This document shows positions 8,637-16,462 of a stretch of DNA of 31,943 bases, piece after piece (the first letter of the stretch is position 1; the number at the start of each line of letters is the position of its first letter). Origin of the DNA: JANNWF01 sp052390415 (lineage in GTDB: Bacteria; Pseudomonadota; Gammaproteobacteria; Xanthomonadales; Xanthomonadaceae); the NCBI GenBank assembly GCA_052390415.1, contig JBQTGY010000172.1, positions 1-31,943 of the forward strand, in the 5' to 3' direction. The notes beneath the pieces are model-generated. The model saw nothing but the letters and a program-made list of their open reading frames with translations. It did not search any database and was not told where the DNA came from. A program made the position numbers and the translations under genes.

Positions 8637-8936
8637 ACCTCGTTAGCTTGCCGGCAGGGTGCCGGCGGTGGGTCGGACAACGCGGTAGGGCGCACCCGGT
8701 TGCGTTGGCCTGCGCAGAATGCGTGGACCCGACTGAACGAATGGCAGGGGTTTTTGCGGTCGCCGAAACCCATTCAGCTTGCGTGTAATCAGCGGATGAT
8801 GGCGAGGTAGGTGCTGATGCCTGGCAAGCGGCACAAACGACGCGCCGCTGCCGGTTCAAATCCTGATCTGTGGATAAACATGCGAGCCAGCACAGAGCAG
8901 ACGCTTCGACCATGCTGGCCGAAGCGTCCGGTGGCG
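8637..8936. other. Intergenic region without a recognisable gene
   Basis: About 300 bp between the RcnB-like gene and the 32-residue gene. Open frames here have no start context or recognisable sequence. It should contain the RcnB-like promoter (minus strand). An imperfect 22-bp palindrome lies near 8748-8769, GGTTT with AAACC at its ends. I see nothing else. Confidence 0.5.
8900..8928 (-). terminator. Possible terminator hairpin after the 32-residue gene
   Basis: A 9-bp perfect stem, GACGCTTCG with its complement, and an 11-base loop begin 8 bp after the stop of the small gene at 8937. No T run follows on the minus strand, so termination efficiency is doubtful. Confidence 0.4.
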
Positions 8937-9035
8937 TCACTTCTTTTTCTTTTCCTGTTTCGCCGCACGCTTTTCTTTCAGCGTCTTGGTCGGCGCCTTC
9001 TTCTCGGTTTTCTTCTGGTCCATGCCCTTGCTCAT
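8937..9035 (-). CDS. Small lysine-rich protein, 32 residues
   Basis: A very short gene. The product begins MSKGMDQKKTEKKAPTKTL and ends KRAAKQEKKKK, with 14 lysines in 32 residues. Three points support it as real: ATG preceded by GAGG at a proper distance (ACGAGGCGACC-ATG), a hairpin just after the stop, and similarity by memory to a small conserved proteobacterial protein with the pattern MSKGxDxKKxxKKxPxKTLxEKRAxKxxKK. It is highly basic and probably disordered; it might bind nucleic acid, but that is a guess. It is easily missed by gene callers because of length. Confidence 0.72.
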   Translation of the reverse strand: MSKGMDQKKTEKKAPTKTLKEKRAAKQEKKKK

Positions 9036-9123
9036 GGTCGCCTCGTGTTTGTGTTAAGTGGATGTGGATAGCTTGCGCTGCCGGACAGCATCAGGCGGAC
9101 GCCGCCCAAGTGTAGCCGCGCGA

Positions 9124-9528
9124 TCACCGCTTGGCGCGCTGCAAGCTGATCGCCGCGATCAGCAGGAAAACGATCGAGGCCGCGTCAAACATCGCAACTC
9201 GCTGCAAGGCGTCGTTCAGTGGCCAATGCAGCGCACACAGCAGCAAGAAGCCCAGGTCACTGAGCAACACGATGCTGACCATCGGCAGATGCCAACGTGG
9301 GTAACGAATGGCGGCAAGCAAGCCTCCACCCATCAGCCCGAACATCAAGGCGCGATGCTGCAGCAAGAGCTCGGTACCGGCGTCGATCTCGCTCAAACCA
9401 TACAGGCGCATCAATGCCGCGGCGCCGGGCAAGCCCGCCAATGGCAGGAGATGGATTGCCGCTGATCCCAGCAGACACAGCTGGGTGAGCAGACTCAGGC
9501 GGTGGGACTGGTTACGCGAAGTGTTCAT
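9124..9528 (-). CDS. Small integral membrane protein
   Basis: 134 residues with four probable membrane helices (about 13-33, 57-76, 82-100 and 108-128). The ATG at 9528 is chosen because the sequence upstream is arginine-rich, not hydrophobic, and unlike a protein N-terminus. Features include IHLLPLAGLPGAAALMRLYGL and LLLQHRALMFGLMGGGLLAA. Relatives are found in several proteobacteria, sometimes mislabelled as phosphopantetheine adenylyltransferase; nothing in this sequence supports that enzyme. It lies 110 bp downstream of another four-helix membrane gene on the same strand and may be cotranscribed with it. Confidence 0.7.
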   Translation of the reverse strand: MNTSRNQSHRLSLLTQLCLLGSAAIHLLPLAGLPGAAALMRLYGLSEIDAGTELLLQHRALMFGLMGGGLLAAIRYPRWHLPMVSIVLLSDLGFLLLCALHWPLNDALQRVAMFDAASIVFLLIAAISLQRAKR

Positions 9529-9637
9529 CGGACTTTGCTTGGAAATGGAAGCAGCCGCCGAGCACACTCGGCGATGAATGGGCGAAGTCTTGACCGTGGC
9601 CGGAAACCAAGCAGCGGAGCTTGCTCCCCTACGGTCA

Positions 9638-10078
9638 TTAATTCGATGTCGCGGCGACGTTCGCATGTCCTGATGACCCCCGGTGCTGCCGCAAGCTACG
9701 CTTCAGCCCCAAGTACTGAATCACCACAAACAGCGCCACCAGAGTCGCCTGTCCCAACAGCACGGCCTGACCCAGTCCATTCGGCCTGATCCAATTCGAA
9801 TAGGTGAGGAGCACGCTGCCAAGCACCCATCCGGCATTGCCGATCACCACCGCCCACACCAGCCATGTTGTCAGCCTGGTGCGAGTACTCGTGTAGCCAA
9901 TCAATAGGCCATAAACCAGCGTAAACATGGCGACCGCCTGCACCGCCGACAGGCTGGTGCCAACGGCTGCTTGCAGCACCGGTGCCATCGCCAGACTGAG
10001 CGCGGCGGCGACAAAACTGCCCACGCCATCGAGCCGCAAACCGAAGGCCAACAGCGGTGAGGGTTGGATACTGGACAT
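9638..10078 (-). CDS. Four-helix membrane protein divergent from XRE regulator
   Basis: 146 residues with four predicted membrane segments (about 20-40, 48-64, 75-95 and 105-125) and a short polar C-terminus. The start at 10078 is preferred over the in-frame start at 10105 because GTGGAG lies 6 bp before it. The family is not recognised. It is divergent from the XRE regulator at 10185, and the palindromic operator between them suggests this gene is the regulator's target. The gene at 9124-9528 follows on the same strand and may share the transcript. Confidence 0.72.
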   Translation of the reverse strand: MSSIQPSPLLAFGLRLDGVGSFVAAALSLAMAPVLQAAVGTSLSAVQAVAMFTLVYGLLIGYTSTRTRLTTWLVWAVVIGNAGWVLGSVLLTYSNWIRPNGLGQAVLLGQATLVALFVVIQYLGLKRSLRQHRGSSGHANVAATSN

Positions 10079-10133
10079 GGCGAACTCCACAGTGAAGGGA
10101 ATCACAGGCTGAGCGCGCGACGTAGCGCTGTCG

Positions 10134-10150
10134 ATTACCTGCGAGGTAAT
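10134..10150. promoter_or_regulatory. Palindromic operator between the XRE regulator and the membrane gene
   Basis: A perfect inverted repeat, ATTACCT-GCG-AGGTAAT, with 7-bp arms and a 3-bp spacer, in a 106-bp divergent intergenic region. Its form suits a dimeric helix-turn-helix protein. It abuts a possible -35 box of the regulator gene, so autoregulation and control of the divergent membrane gene are both plausible. Confidence 0.7.
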
Positions 10151-10178
10151 GGGCAGGTCGCTGATCTGTGGTTACGAT
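10150..10178 (+). promoter_or_regulatory. Possible promoter of the XRE regulator (leaderless)
   Basis: TGGGCA (10150-10155), a 17-bp spacer and TACGAT (10173-10178) match the sigma-70 boxes at 4 of 6 positions each. The expected transcript start, about 10185, coincides with the chosen ATG, so the mRNA may be leaderless. This agrees with the lack of a ribosome site. Weak evidence. Confidence 0.35.
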
Positions 10179-10184
10179 GCGGCC

Positions 10185-10979
10185 ATGAACGCACCCACAT
10201 CGGTCGGCAAGCTGGTCCGCGAATGGCGGCAACGCCGCCGCTTGAGCCAACTCGATCTGGCGGGTGATGCAGAGATTTCGACGCGGCATCTGAGCTTTGT
10301 CGAGACCGGCCGTTCGCAGCCGAGCCGCGAGTTGATCCTGCACCTGGGCAAGTTGCTGGAGCTGCCGCTGCGCGCACGCAATCAACTGCTGCTGGCGGGT
10401 GGTTATGCCCCGCAATTTGCGGAAAGCGCTCTGGCTTCCGCCAACCTGCACGTGGCTCACGAGGCAGTGCTGCGGGTACTGCACGCGCACGCACCGTATC
10501 CCGCGTTGGCGGTCGATCGACACTGGAACCTTCTGCTTTGCAATCGCCCCGCCGAACGGCTGATGGCGAACGTAGCGCCCGAATTGTTGGTCGCGCCTGC
10601 CAACGTATTGCGCATCAGCCTGCATCCGCGCGGACTTGCCCCGCAGATCATCAATCTGGCGCAATGGCGGCGCTACATTCTGGAGCGCGTGCGGCGCTTG
10701 CTGATGGCGAGTGGTGATCCAGTGCTGGCACAACTCGTGGACGAACTTTCGGCTTATCCGCTGCCGCCCGAGCAAGCCGGCGCACACGTGGAAGATCAGC
10801 CGATGGCCGACGTGGCAATGTTGCTGCGACTGCGCAGTCCTCTCGGCGAACTCGCCTTGTTCAGCACCATCACCGTATTTGGCACGCCGACCGAAGTCAC
10901 CCTCTCGGAGCTGGCGCTGGAAGCCTTCTATCCCGCCGACGCCATCACCGGCGAACGCCTGCGCCAGCTTCTGGCTTGA
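10185..10979 (+). CDS. XRE-family regulator with MmyB-like ligand domain
   Basis: A 264-residue transcription factor. The N-terminal helix-turn-helix covers about 9-63 (LVREWRQRRRLSQLDLAGDAE, then ISTRHLSFVETGRSQPSRE). The rest matches the MmyB-like ligand-binding domain of PAS type, with ALAVDRHWNLLLCNRPAERLM, a central LHPRGLAPQIINLAQW and the late FSTITVFGTPTEVTLSELALEAFYPAD. The ATG at 10185 is chosen over the in-frame ATG at 10149 because the latter overlaps the operator palindrome. Members of this family often repress a divergent gene, commonly a dehydrogenase; here the divergent gene encodes a membrane protein. The ligand is unknown. Confidence 0.9.
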   Translation: MNAPTSVGKLVREWRQRRRLSQLDLAGDAEISTRHLSFVETGRSQPSRELILHLGKLLELPLRARNQLLLAGGYAPQFAESALASANLHVAHEAVLRVLHAHAPYPALAVDRHWNLLLCNRPAERLMANVAPELLVAPANVLRISLHPRGLAPQIINLAQWRRYILERVRRLLMASGDPVLAQLVDELSAYPLPPEQAGAHVEDQPMADVAMLLRLRSPLGELALFSTITVFGTPTEVTLSELALEAFYPADAITGERLRQLLA

Positions 10980-11039
10980 GCCGCCCGTCGCAACGCGCGC
11001 GCCGACTACACTGTGTGCCCGTTTTTGTTGGAACCCCGC

Positions 11040-11588
11040 ATGGCGCTCAAGTCCACCGTGGTCAAGGCCGAGCTGCAAGTCAGTGACCTTGACCGTCACT
11101 ACTACGCCACGCACGTGCTGACGATGGCCCAGCACCCATCGGAAACCGACGAACGCCTGATGGTCCGCCTGCTCGCCTTCGCCATGTTCGCCGACGAGCG
11201 CCTGGAGTTCGGTCGCGGCCTCTCCAGCGACGACGAACCCGACCTCTGGCGCAGGTCAATGTCTGGCGAAATCGAACAATGGATAGAACTCGGCCAACCC
11301 GACGAATCCAGACTAAGAAAAGCCTGTGGCCGCGCCCGCGACGTAGTCTTGATTGGCTATGGCGGACGCGCGTTTTCGATCTGGCTGGAGAAGCAGGCTG
11401 TTGCTCTTGCTCGGTGCTCCAACTTGCGGATTTTTGAATTGCCTGCGGATGCGGCTACCCAGCTGACCACCCTGTTGGGCCGCACCATGCGCTTGCAGTG
11501 TTTGGTCGAAGATGGGGAGTTGCAGTTGATGAATGACGGTGGCTCGGTGACGGTGTTGCCCGTGTTGCGGCAGGCGGCCAGCAAGTGA
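11040..11588 (+). CDS. yaeQ: YaeQ family protein
   Basis: 182 residues, essentially the length of E. coli YaeQ (181). Typical segments are MALKSTVVKAELQVSDLDRHYYATH, ERLMVRLLAFAMFADERLEFGRGLSSDDEPDLW, IEQWIELGQPDESRLRKACGRA and VLIGYGGRAFSIWLEK. YaeQ has a PD-(D/E)XK nuclease-like fold. Its activity is unproven, although early reports linked it to suppression of RfaH defects. The ATG at 11040 gives the family N-terminus exactly. It stands alone, 60 bp after the XRE gene on the same strand, and could be read from that promoter. Confidence 0.93.
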   Translation: MALKSTVVKAELQVSDLDRHYYATHVLTMAQHPSETDERLMVRLLAFAMFADERLEFGRGLSSDDEPDLWRRSMSGEIEQWIELGQPDESRLRKACGRARDVVLIGYGGRAFSIWLEKQAVALARCSNLRIFELPADAATQLTTLLGRTMRLQCLVEDGELQLMNDGGSVTVLPVLRQAASK

Positions 11589-11641
11589 AGCTGGGTTCGG
11601 AACAGTTGTAATTCAATACCTCGGGCTAATGGTTAAATTCA

Positions 11642-11857
11642 ATGCGTAAGCCCTATGTCCAATTTCTGTTGGTAACACTCGCAGGGGTGGTGGCGGCGGT
11701 GTTCAGTGTGATGCTTGGTTGCACGTCGCCTTGGCAATGGTTCGGCGTCATGTGTGGCCACAACTTTCCGTTCTCCGTCGCCCTGATTGCCGGATTCTTC
11801 TGGTTTGCATTTGCACTGATCTTTTACTTGCGCCTCGGGATAAAGGCATTGCGATAG
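11642..11857 (+). CDS. Small membrane protein, 71 residues
   Basis: Two hydrophobic helices (about 7-25 and 44-64) joined by a loop with two cysteines (LGCTSPWQWFGVMCGHNF). No family is recognised. The ATG at 11642 has no clear ribosome site, which lowers confidence, but the composition is convincingly that of a membrane protein and the frame contrasts with the repeat-derived frames that follow. It lies 53 bp after yaeQ on the same strand. Confidence 0.6.
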   Translation: MRKPYVQFLLVTLAGVVAAVFSVMLGCTSPWQWFGVMCGHNFPFSVALIAGFFWFAFALIFYLRLGIKALR

Positions 11858-11914
11858 CCTGAAATAGAATGAAGCTTTGCGAGCTGGCGTTCGGCTTCTC
11901 TCGCTTTTGGCTGG

Positions 11915-12003
11915 CTCCCCGCAAGGTTTCGTCGGCCTCAGCGGCCGCCGAGTCACTTTTCTTTGTTTCGCCAAAGAAAAGTAACCAAAAGAAAGGCGAC
12001 CCG
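11915..12003 (+). repeat. Left copy of inverted intergenic repeat
   Basis: Shares with the right copy a nearly identical core: GGTTTCGTC, CCTCAGCGG, then GCCGAGTCACTTTTCTTTG, and GTAACCAAAAGAAAGGCGACC. Inside is a perfect hairpin CTTTTCTTTG-TTTCGC-CAAAGAAAAG (11956-11981). I recognise this as a repeat dispersed in Xanthomonad genomes, from memory only. Confidence 0.85.
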
Positions 12004-12063
12004 AGCATCGCGCGGCTACGCCGTACCCTGCGCTGCTCGCCGGTCTCGGGCCGGCGCGAACTC

Positions 12064-12077
12064 GCACATCCATGTGC
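12064..12077. repeat. Near-palindrome GCACAT-CC-ATGTGC
   Basis: A 6-bp-arm palindrome around CC. Its core CATCCATG is the complement of the core of the two palindromes at 12360 and 12387, while the outer arm bases differ and still pair. Confidence 0.7.
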
Positions 12078-12146
12078 TCAAACATGCGCGCCTTTCCCCC
12101 GAGCCCGGCTGCGCTGCTCGGCGCGATGACGGGGCTGTGGGTCAAG

Positions 12147-12260
12147 AGCAACAGCAAAGGCAGGAGCAGCGGCAACAGCAACAACAACAACAGCAACAAC
12201 AGCAGCAACAACAGCAACAGCAACAGCAACAGCAACAACAGCAGCGGCAACGGCAACAAC
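12147..12260 (+). repeat. CAG/CAA trinucleotide tract
   Basis: An almost uninterrupted run of CAG and CAA triplets with a few CGG units, cleanest between 12172 and 12246. It is flanked by the inverted 90-bp repeats. In the plus frame that gives Gln the run is fully open, but there is no promoter, ribosome site or folded domain around it. Confidence 0.9.
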
Positions 12261-12359
12261 CGCCGCCAACTTTCACGCTGCGCACTTTGGCTTTTGCTCT
12301 GGTTCTTGGGGTCCCCTTTGTGGCGGCGGCGGTTGGGAGATCAGGCCCGGCACGGGGTG

Positions 12360-12375
12360 CGCGCATGGATGCGCG
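12360..12375. repeat. Near-palindrome CGCGCAT-GG-ATGCGCG
   Basis: 7-bp arms around GG. Same CATGGATG core as the palindrome 11 bp downstream, with different but compensating arm bases. Confidence 0.7.
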
Positions 12376-12378
12376 TGC

Positions 12379-12412
12379 GTTTTTGCCAGTACATGGATGT
12401 ACTGTCAAAAAC
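12379..12412. repeat. Long hairpin with CATGGATG core
   Basis: GTTTTTG, one unpaired base, CAGTACAT, GG, ATGTACTG, one unpaired base, CAAAAAC. The two stems of 7 and 8 bp are separated by a single C-T mismatch, making a 34-base hairpin. Confidence 0.75.
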
Positions 12413-12461
12413 CCCTCCCAACCGCCGCGAACTCGCGGCTTCATCGCGAGCGCCACATCGG

Positions 12462-12550
12462 GGTCGCCTTTCTTTTGGTTACTTTTCTTTGGCGAAGCAA
12501 AGAAAAGTGACTCGGCCACCGCTGAGGTGGACGAAACCGTGCGAAGAGCC
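12462..12550 (-). repeat. Right copy of inverted intergenic repeat
   Basis: Reverse complement of the left copy over about 90 bp, with changes concentrated in paired positions (the CCTCAGCGG flanks). It contains the matching hairpin CTTTTCTTTG-GCGAAG-CAAAGAAAAG (12482-12507). The loop differs slightly from the complement of the left one, as expected for separate copies. Confidence 0.85.
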
Positions 12551-12624
12551 AAACTAAGGCGAACGAAGCAAAGGCCAACCCCCTGCTTTCGCCGAAATGA
12601 CAAGCAAACGGACACCAGCCAAGC

Positions 12625-13806
12625 GTGAGCGAACACCCCGACCTAATCATCATCGGCGCCGGCGCAGCCGGCCTGATGTGCGCCCAAACCGCCGGCCACC
12701 GCGGCAAACGTGTTCATGTCATCGAACATGCCAATCGCGTCGGCAAGAAAATCCTGATGTCCGGCGGTGGCCGCTGCAATTTCACCAATACCGGCACCAC
12801 ACCCGCTCAATTCATTTCAGCCAATCCGCATTTCTGCAAATCGGCGCTTGCGCGATACAAGCCCGCCGACTTCATCGCCATGGTCGAGCGCCATGGCATC
12901 GCGTATCACGAGAAAGAGTTGGGCCAGCTGTTTTGCGATGAGTCCTCCAAACAGATCGTCAAGATGCTGCTGGATGAGTGCAGTGACGCTGGCGTGCGCA
13001 TTGATGTGAGTTGTGCCGTTACAGGCGTTGAACGCGACGGCGATGGTTTCAGGGTAAACACAAAGCAAGGTGTAGTTCGCGCGCCAGCGTTGGTGGTCGC
13101 CTGCGGCGGCTTGTCGATTCCCAGCATGGGTGCGAGCGGTTTCGGTTATGAAGTGGCGCGCCAATTCGGCCATCGGGTGTTGCCAACCCGTGCGGGTCTG
13201 GTGCCACTTACCTTGAGTGGCACGCACTCCGAGCGCCTGCAGGATTTGAGCGGCGTCGCCTTGCCGATCACCGTCCATGGCAAGGTCAAACAATTCAGCA
13301 ACCAGATGCTGATCACGCATCGCGGTGTCAGCGGACCGGCGATCCTGCAGATCTCGTCATATTGGCAGCCGGGCGAAACGTTGTTGCTCGACTTGCTGCC
13401 GGGTGCTGATGCCTTGGCCTTGCTGACCGAGCTGCGCCGAGCGCGACCGGCGGCCGAACTGCGCACGGTGTTGGCGGAACTGCTGCCCAAACGCTTTGCG
13501 CAGCGGTTGTGCGAGCAGTGGCTGGTCAGCAAACCCCTGCGTCAATACAGCCCGCCCGAACTCGCAGCAACGGCTGATTTGTTGCAACGCTGGCCGCTGG
13601 TCGCGAGCGGTACCGAGGGTTATCGCACCGCCGAAGTCACCTTGGGCGGCGTCGATACCGATGGTCTTTCATCGACGACGATGCAGTCGAAAAGTGTGCC
13701 GGGTTTGTATTTCATCGGCGAAGTGGTGGACGTCACCGGCTGGTTGGGCGGTTACAACTTCCAGTGGGCCTGGGCTTCCGGCTACGCGGCTGGCACCAGC
13801 GTTTGA
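12625..13806 (+). CDS. HI0933/YhiN-family FAD flavoprotein
   Basis: 393 residues, usual for the family. The N-terminal dinucleotide fold is LIIIGAGAAGLMCAQTAGHRG (about 8-28), followed by the family signature KKILMSGGGRCNFTN (about 41-55). The C-terminal FAD motif is GLYFIGEVVDVTGWLGGYNFQWAWASGYAAG (about 360-390). Annotated as an NAD(P)/FAD-dependent oxidoreductase or aminoacetone-oxidase-like protein; the true substrate is unknown. The start is GTG at 12625, at the N-terminus expected for the family; no ATG and no Shine-Dalgarno is near. The last 25 bp overlap the convergent YkgJ gene. Confidence 0.9.
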   Translation: MSEHPDLIIIGAGAAGLMCAQTAGHRGKRVHVIEHANRVGKKILMSGGGRCNFTNTGTTPAQFISANPHFCKSALARYKPADFIAMVERHGIAYHEKELGQLFCDESSKQIVKMLLDECSDAGVRIDVSCAVTGVERDGDGFRVNTKQGVVRAPALVVACGGLSIPSMGASGFGYEVARQFGHRVLPTRAGLVPLTLSGTHSERLQDLSGVALPITVHGKVKQFSNQMLITHRGVSGPAILQISSYWQPGETLLLDLLPGADALALLTELRRARPAAELRTVLAELLPKRFAQRLCEQWLVSKPLRQYSPPELAATADLLQRWPLVASGTEGYRTAEVTLGGVDTDGLSSTTMQSKSVPGLYFIGEVVDVTGWLGGYNFQWAWASGYAAGTSV

Positions 13807-14173
13807 GCGGAATCCAAGGGCTCGTTGAACGGCGTCAGCACGGGCACCGGCAGGTTGCCCAGCAACAGTCGACCCGCCCAACGTTGACGCTCGTCCATGC
13901 AGTAAGCACCGCCCATCGCGAACTTGCGGCAGGTTTGCGGGCGTTGTTCGTAGATGGAGCAGCGCATGCTGCTTCGATCCAATGCGGCGCACCAACCATC
14001 GGCGAGCTTCAACAGTTGATCCGGACCCTGTGTTTGCACGGCGATGAATCGGGCCGGCACGCGATCATCAGCCGTCAACACCACCGTCAGTCGACAACAC
14101 ACCGCCGTGCAGCGGCCACACAGATCGGTCTTCTCCGCATCGCGAATGACGTCGGCGACCCGCACGCGCTTGC

Positions 14174-14177
<4 letters not shown>
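13782..14177 (-). CDS. YkgJ-family cysteine-cluster protein
   Basis: 131 residues with eight cysteines in the pattern of the YkgJ family (CxBxCx zinc/iron chelate motif): C20, C23, C27 and C28 (LCGRCTAVCC), C63, C73, then C83 in EQRPQTCRKF, and C93. Probably binds a metal or Fe-S cluster; no activity is known. Start is GTG at 14177, whose GTGA overlaps the TGA stop of dbpA, so translation is coupled to the helicase. The frame is open much further upstream within dbpA but that part is Arg-rich shadow sequence. Its 3' end overlaps the convergent flavoprotein gene by 25 bp. Confidence 0.88.
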
Positions 14178-15547
<1,370 letters not shown>

Positions 15548-15631
15548 GCCACATGATACGTGGCGGCGTCAGTGAGCCATCCCGCGACGGTTCAGGAACC
15601 ACGGTCGTGTCGATCGAGCTTTCGCTTGGCT

Positions 15632-15654
15632 CCCTCCCCGATGTTCGGGGAGGG
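15632..15654. repeat. CCCTCCCCG hairpin repeat
   Basis: A 9-bp perfect stem (CCCTCCCCG and its complement) with loop ATGTT, followed by TTGGGGAGGGG. It resembles the third hairpin of the element between etfB and etfA and is probably a fragment of the same repeat family. Confidence 0.65.
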
Positions 15655-15683
15655 TTGGGGAGGGGTTAGGAAGCACCTTGTGT

Positions 15684-15728
15684 TGACGCTAATGCGATGG
15701 GGCGCTTCGCCCCGTCGCGTTAGCGTCA
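15684..15728. repeat. 20-bp stem hairpin overlapping the DUF1993 stop codon
   Basis: TGACGCTAATGCGATGGGGC pairs over all 20 positions with 15709-15728; two positions are G-T wobbles and the loop is GCTTC. The distal 3 bp are the stop codon of the minus-strand gene. It probably blocks 3' decay or contributes to termination, but no T run follows. Confidence 0.8.
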
Positions 15729-16235
15729 GTAAGCACCCATGAAATCGCCCTTGCCCACGACCACGCCGTTGTGACGCAGCAAGGCATAGACGGTGGTCAT
15801 GTGGAAGAAAAATTGCGGCAGGCCGTAGGCAAACAGATAGGCCTGACCTTGCAGCGTGCGCTCCTTCGGTGTGCCCGGACGCAACACGATCGCACGTTGT
15901 TCGCTGCCTTCGAACGCGGCCGCATCGAGACTGCCGATGAAGGCCAGCGTCTTGCTGATACGCGCCTGCAACTCGGCAAAGGTCTGCTCATCGTCGGCGT
16001 ACGCGGGTAGCTCAACACCGGCCAAACGACCCGGGACACCCTTGGCGAAATCGCAGGCGATCTGCACCTGCCGGATCAGCGGAAACATGTCCGGGAACAG
16101 GCGCGATTGCAGCAGAACTGCGGGCTCAAACTTTTTCTCGGCGGCGTGCTGCTCGGCCTTGGCAAGCAGGTTGGCGAGGCTGTTCAACATTTGCGTGAAC
16201 ACGGGAACGGACGCGGCGTGCATGGAAACGGACAT
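15726..16235 (-). CDS. DUF1993 family protein
   Basis: 169 residues, the typical length. Family features are SVPVFTQMLNSLANLLAKAEQHA near the N-terminus, LLQSRLFPDMFPLIRQVQIACDFAKG (about 41-66), and the C-terminal YLFAYGLPQFFFHMTTVYALLRHNGVVVGKGDFMGAY. DUF1993 is a DinB-like four-helix protein; no activity is known. The ATG at 16235 gives the usual N-terminus; the ribosome site is poor. It is monocistronic, with a repeat element upstream and a very stable hairpin at its stop codon. Confidence 0.92.
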   Translation of the reverse strand: MSVSMHAASVPVFTQMLNSLANLLAKAEQHAAEKKFEPAVLLQSRLFPDMFPLIRQVQIACDFAKGVPGRLAGVELPAYADDEQTFAELQARISKTLAFIGSLDAAAFEGSEQRAIVLRPGTPKERTLQGQAYLFAYGLPQFFFHMTTVYALLRHNGVVVGKGDFMGAY

Positions 16236-16267
16236 GAATTGTGGTTCTCGGTACAGGGCGACGGAGT

Positions 16268-16435
16268 CTAGTGGGCTGTAACGGATGAAGCGGAAGTGGG
16301 ATTGCGACGGGATGGGCGTGATGGACGCCGCTCCAGAGCGAGGCCAATAGCCAAAGCCATTGGCGGAGTGAGGAGCAAGTCCAGCGCGGCCAGACCGAGC
16401 GAGCTACTTTCGATTTGTCCGTTACAGTCCACTAG
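16268..16435. mobile_element. MITE-like element, 168 bp, with terminal inverted repeats
   Basis: The ends are inverted repeats of 19 bp, CTAGTGGGCTGTAACGGAT at the left and the complement of CTAGTGGACTGTAACGGAC at the right: 17 of 19 match. Both ends include TA, so the element may be read as a TA-flanked non-autonomous transposon of the IS630/mariner type. It holds no gene. Inside is a GCCAAT/ATTGGC hairpin (about 16349-16370). It fills most of the gap between the DUF1993 gene and etfA. Confidence 0.6.
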
Positions 16436-16462
16436 TGGCTGGGTTAGGGATTGCGCGTGATT

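Larger units (their letters stand above)
11858..12624. other. 767-bp non-coding repeat region
   Basis: No credible gene. The region holds an inverted pair of about 90-bp repeats (about 11915-12003 and 12462-12550), a CAG/CAA triplet tract (12147-12260), three near-palindromes with a shared core and one long hairpin. Frames that stay open through it give homopolymer-like Gln, Asn/Ser, Leu, Ala/Val or Cys runs, depending on frame, and are artefacts of the triplet tract. It separates a small membrane gene from the YhiN-type gene. Confidence 0.85.

Noticed and set aside
8811..9115. Plus-strand frames around 8811-9115
   Set aside because: Antisense to the small lysine-rich gene; the hydrophobic stretch (FLFLFRRTLFFQRL) is the reverse of lysine codons.
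9124..9528. Phosphopantetheine adenylyltransferase (label often given to relatives)
   Set aside because: The sequence is four membrane helices with no nucleotidyltransferase HxGH motif.
9696..11135. 479-codon minus-strand frame
   Set aside because: Lies antisense over the XRE gene and out of frame with the membrane gene; its composition (Gln/His/Arg-rich) is that of a GC-rich shadow.
11963..12628. Open frame with a poly-glutamine run, plus overlapping Asn/Ser, Leu, Ala/Val and Cys frames
   Set aside because: All result from the CAG/CAA tract and the flanking inverted repeats; five frames are open at once, none has a ribosome site or recognisable domain.
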